A stretch of 5,071 nucleotides of DNA, taken from Anaerolineales bacterium (GTDB lineage: Bacteria; Chloroflexota; Anaerolineae; Anaerolineales; Villigracilaceae). The notes under the pieces are model-generated. The model was not told where the DNA came from. It did no database searches and was given only the letters and a program-made list of their open reading frames with translations. Where the stretch lies: positions 1 to 5,071 of the forward strand of contig JAFGKO010000105.1 in the NCBI GenBank assembly GCA_016928525.1, written 5' to 3'. The position numbers and the translations under genes are program-made. This document shows positions 5,052 to 5,071 of this stretch, piece after piece (positions within the stretch are counted from its first letter, which is position 1; the number at the start of each line of letters is the position of its first letter).

Positions 5052-5071
5052 ATGAGTTCAAGTTATTCATC
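5052..5071 (+). CDS. IS3-family transposase OrfA, first codons only
   Basis: An ATG at 5052 follows GGAGG (5039-5043) by eight bases and opens a frame reading MSSSYS before the window ends. Many IS3-family OrfA proteins (helix-turn-helix DNA-binding part of the transposase) start with a comparable Ser/Lys-rich segment and Tyr before a conserved EFK, but six residues cannot prove this. The call rests mainly on the terminal-repeat-like sequence 66 bases upstream. The product would normally be fused to OrfB by programmed frameshifting, which is not visible here. Confidence 0.45.

Larger units (their letters stand above)
4986..5071 (+). mobile_element. Left end of an IS3-family insertion sequence (continues beyond the window)
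   Basis: From 4986 the sequence starts TGAAGTGGCTACACT and reaches CCCGGACAC by 5011. The TGA start with GGACAC at element positions 21-26 is the layout I recall for the left terminal repeat of IS3. Then come a short leader and a start codon at 5052 with a good ribosome-binding site, as expected for orfA. TACACT at 4995-5000 resembles a -10 box inside the terminal repeat; in IS911 and relatives such a box joins a -35 from the right end when the element forms a circle. The right end and the target duplication lie outside the window, so the identification is provisional and completeness is unknown. Confidence 0.55.

Overview
The window looks like a chromosomal segment of a moderately GC-rich Gram-negative bacterium. 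Three proteins carry lipoprotein signals, one with a BamE/OmlA-like domain, and a KdpE-type regulator sits beside a KtrBA potassium uptake system. The protein flavour and the IS3-type element recall anaerobic Deltaproteobacteria such as the Desulfuromonadales/Geobacter group. That taxonomic guess is inference; no rRNA or other marker is present.

Left part (1-3430, + strand): a tightly packed potassium cluster. It opens with the C-terminal two thirds of a KdpE-like response regulator, cut by the window edge. After a 45-nt gap holding a possible 9-codon ORF comes a 204-residue helical lipoprotein of unknown function. Two bases later starts ktrB, the K+-translocating membrane subunit; 14 bases further is ktrA, the cytosolic RCK gating subunit. 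A gap of 20 bases leads to an 85-residue lipoprotein with a DUF6440-like domain. The spacings suggest one transcription unit. A reasonable reading is that the KdpE-like regulator responds to K+ limitation or osmotic stress, KtrB/KtrA import K+ under nucleotide-dependent gating, and the two lipoproteins do an unknown envelope job linked to uptake.

Middle part (3431-3867): a 437-base stretch without a convincing gene. It holds a good rho-independent terminator (3640-3679), a possible promoter about 150 bases before it (so perhaps a small RNA of about 160 nt), and a short piece resembling a tRNA T-arm.

Right part (3868-5071): a minus-strand gene for a 307-residue lipoprotein-like protein that joins a BamE/SmpA-like motif to a DUF2846-like region. 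Its leader can form two mutually exclusive hairpins. The upstream spacer (4792-4985) holds small dyads but no clear promoter. At 4986 the left end of an apparent IS3-family insertion sequence begins, with a typical terminal repeat and the first codons of its OrfA. The rest lies beyond the window.

No CRISPR array, complete tRNA or rRNA, defence system or clear undescribed multigene system is visible. The most interesting items are the two lipoproteins flanking ktrBA behind kdpE, the possible small RNA, the BamE/DUF2846 combination, and the hairpin over the transposase start.
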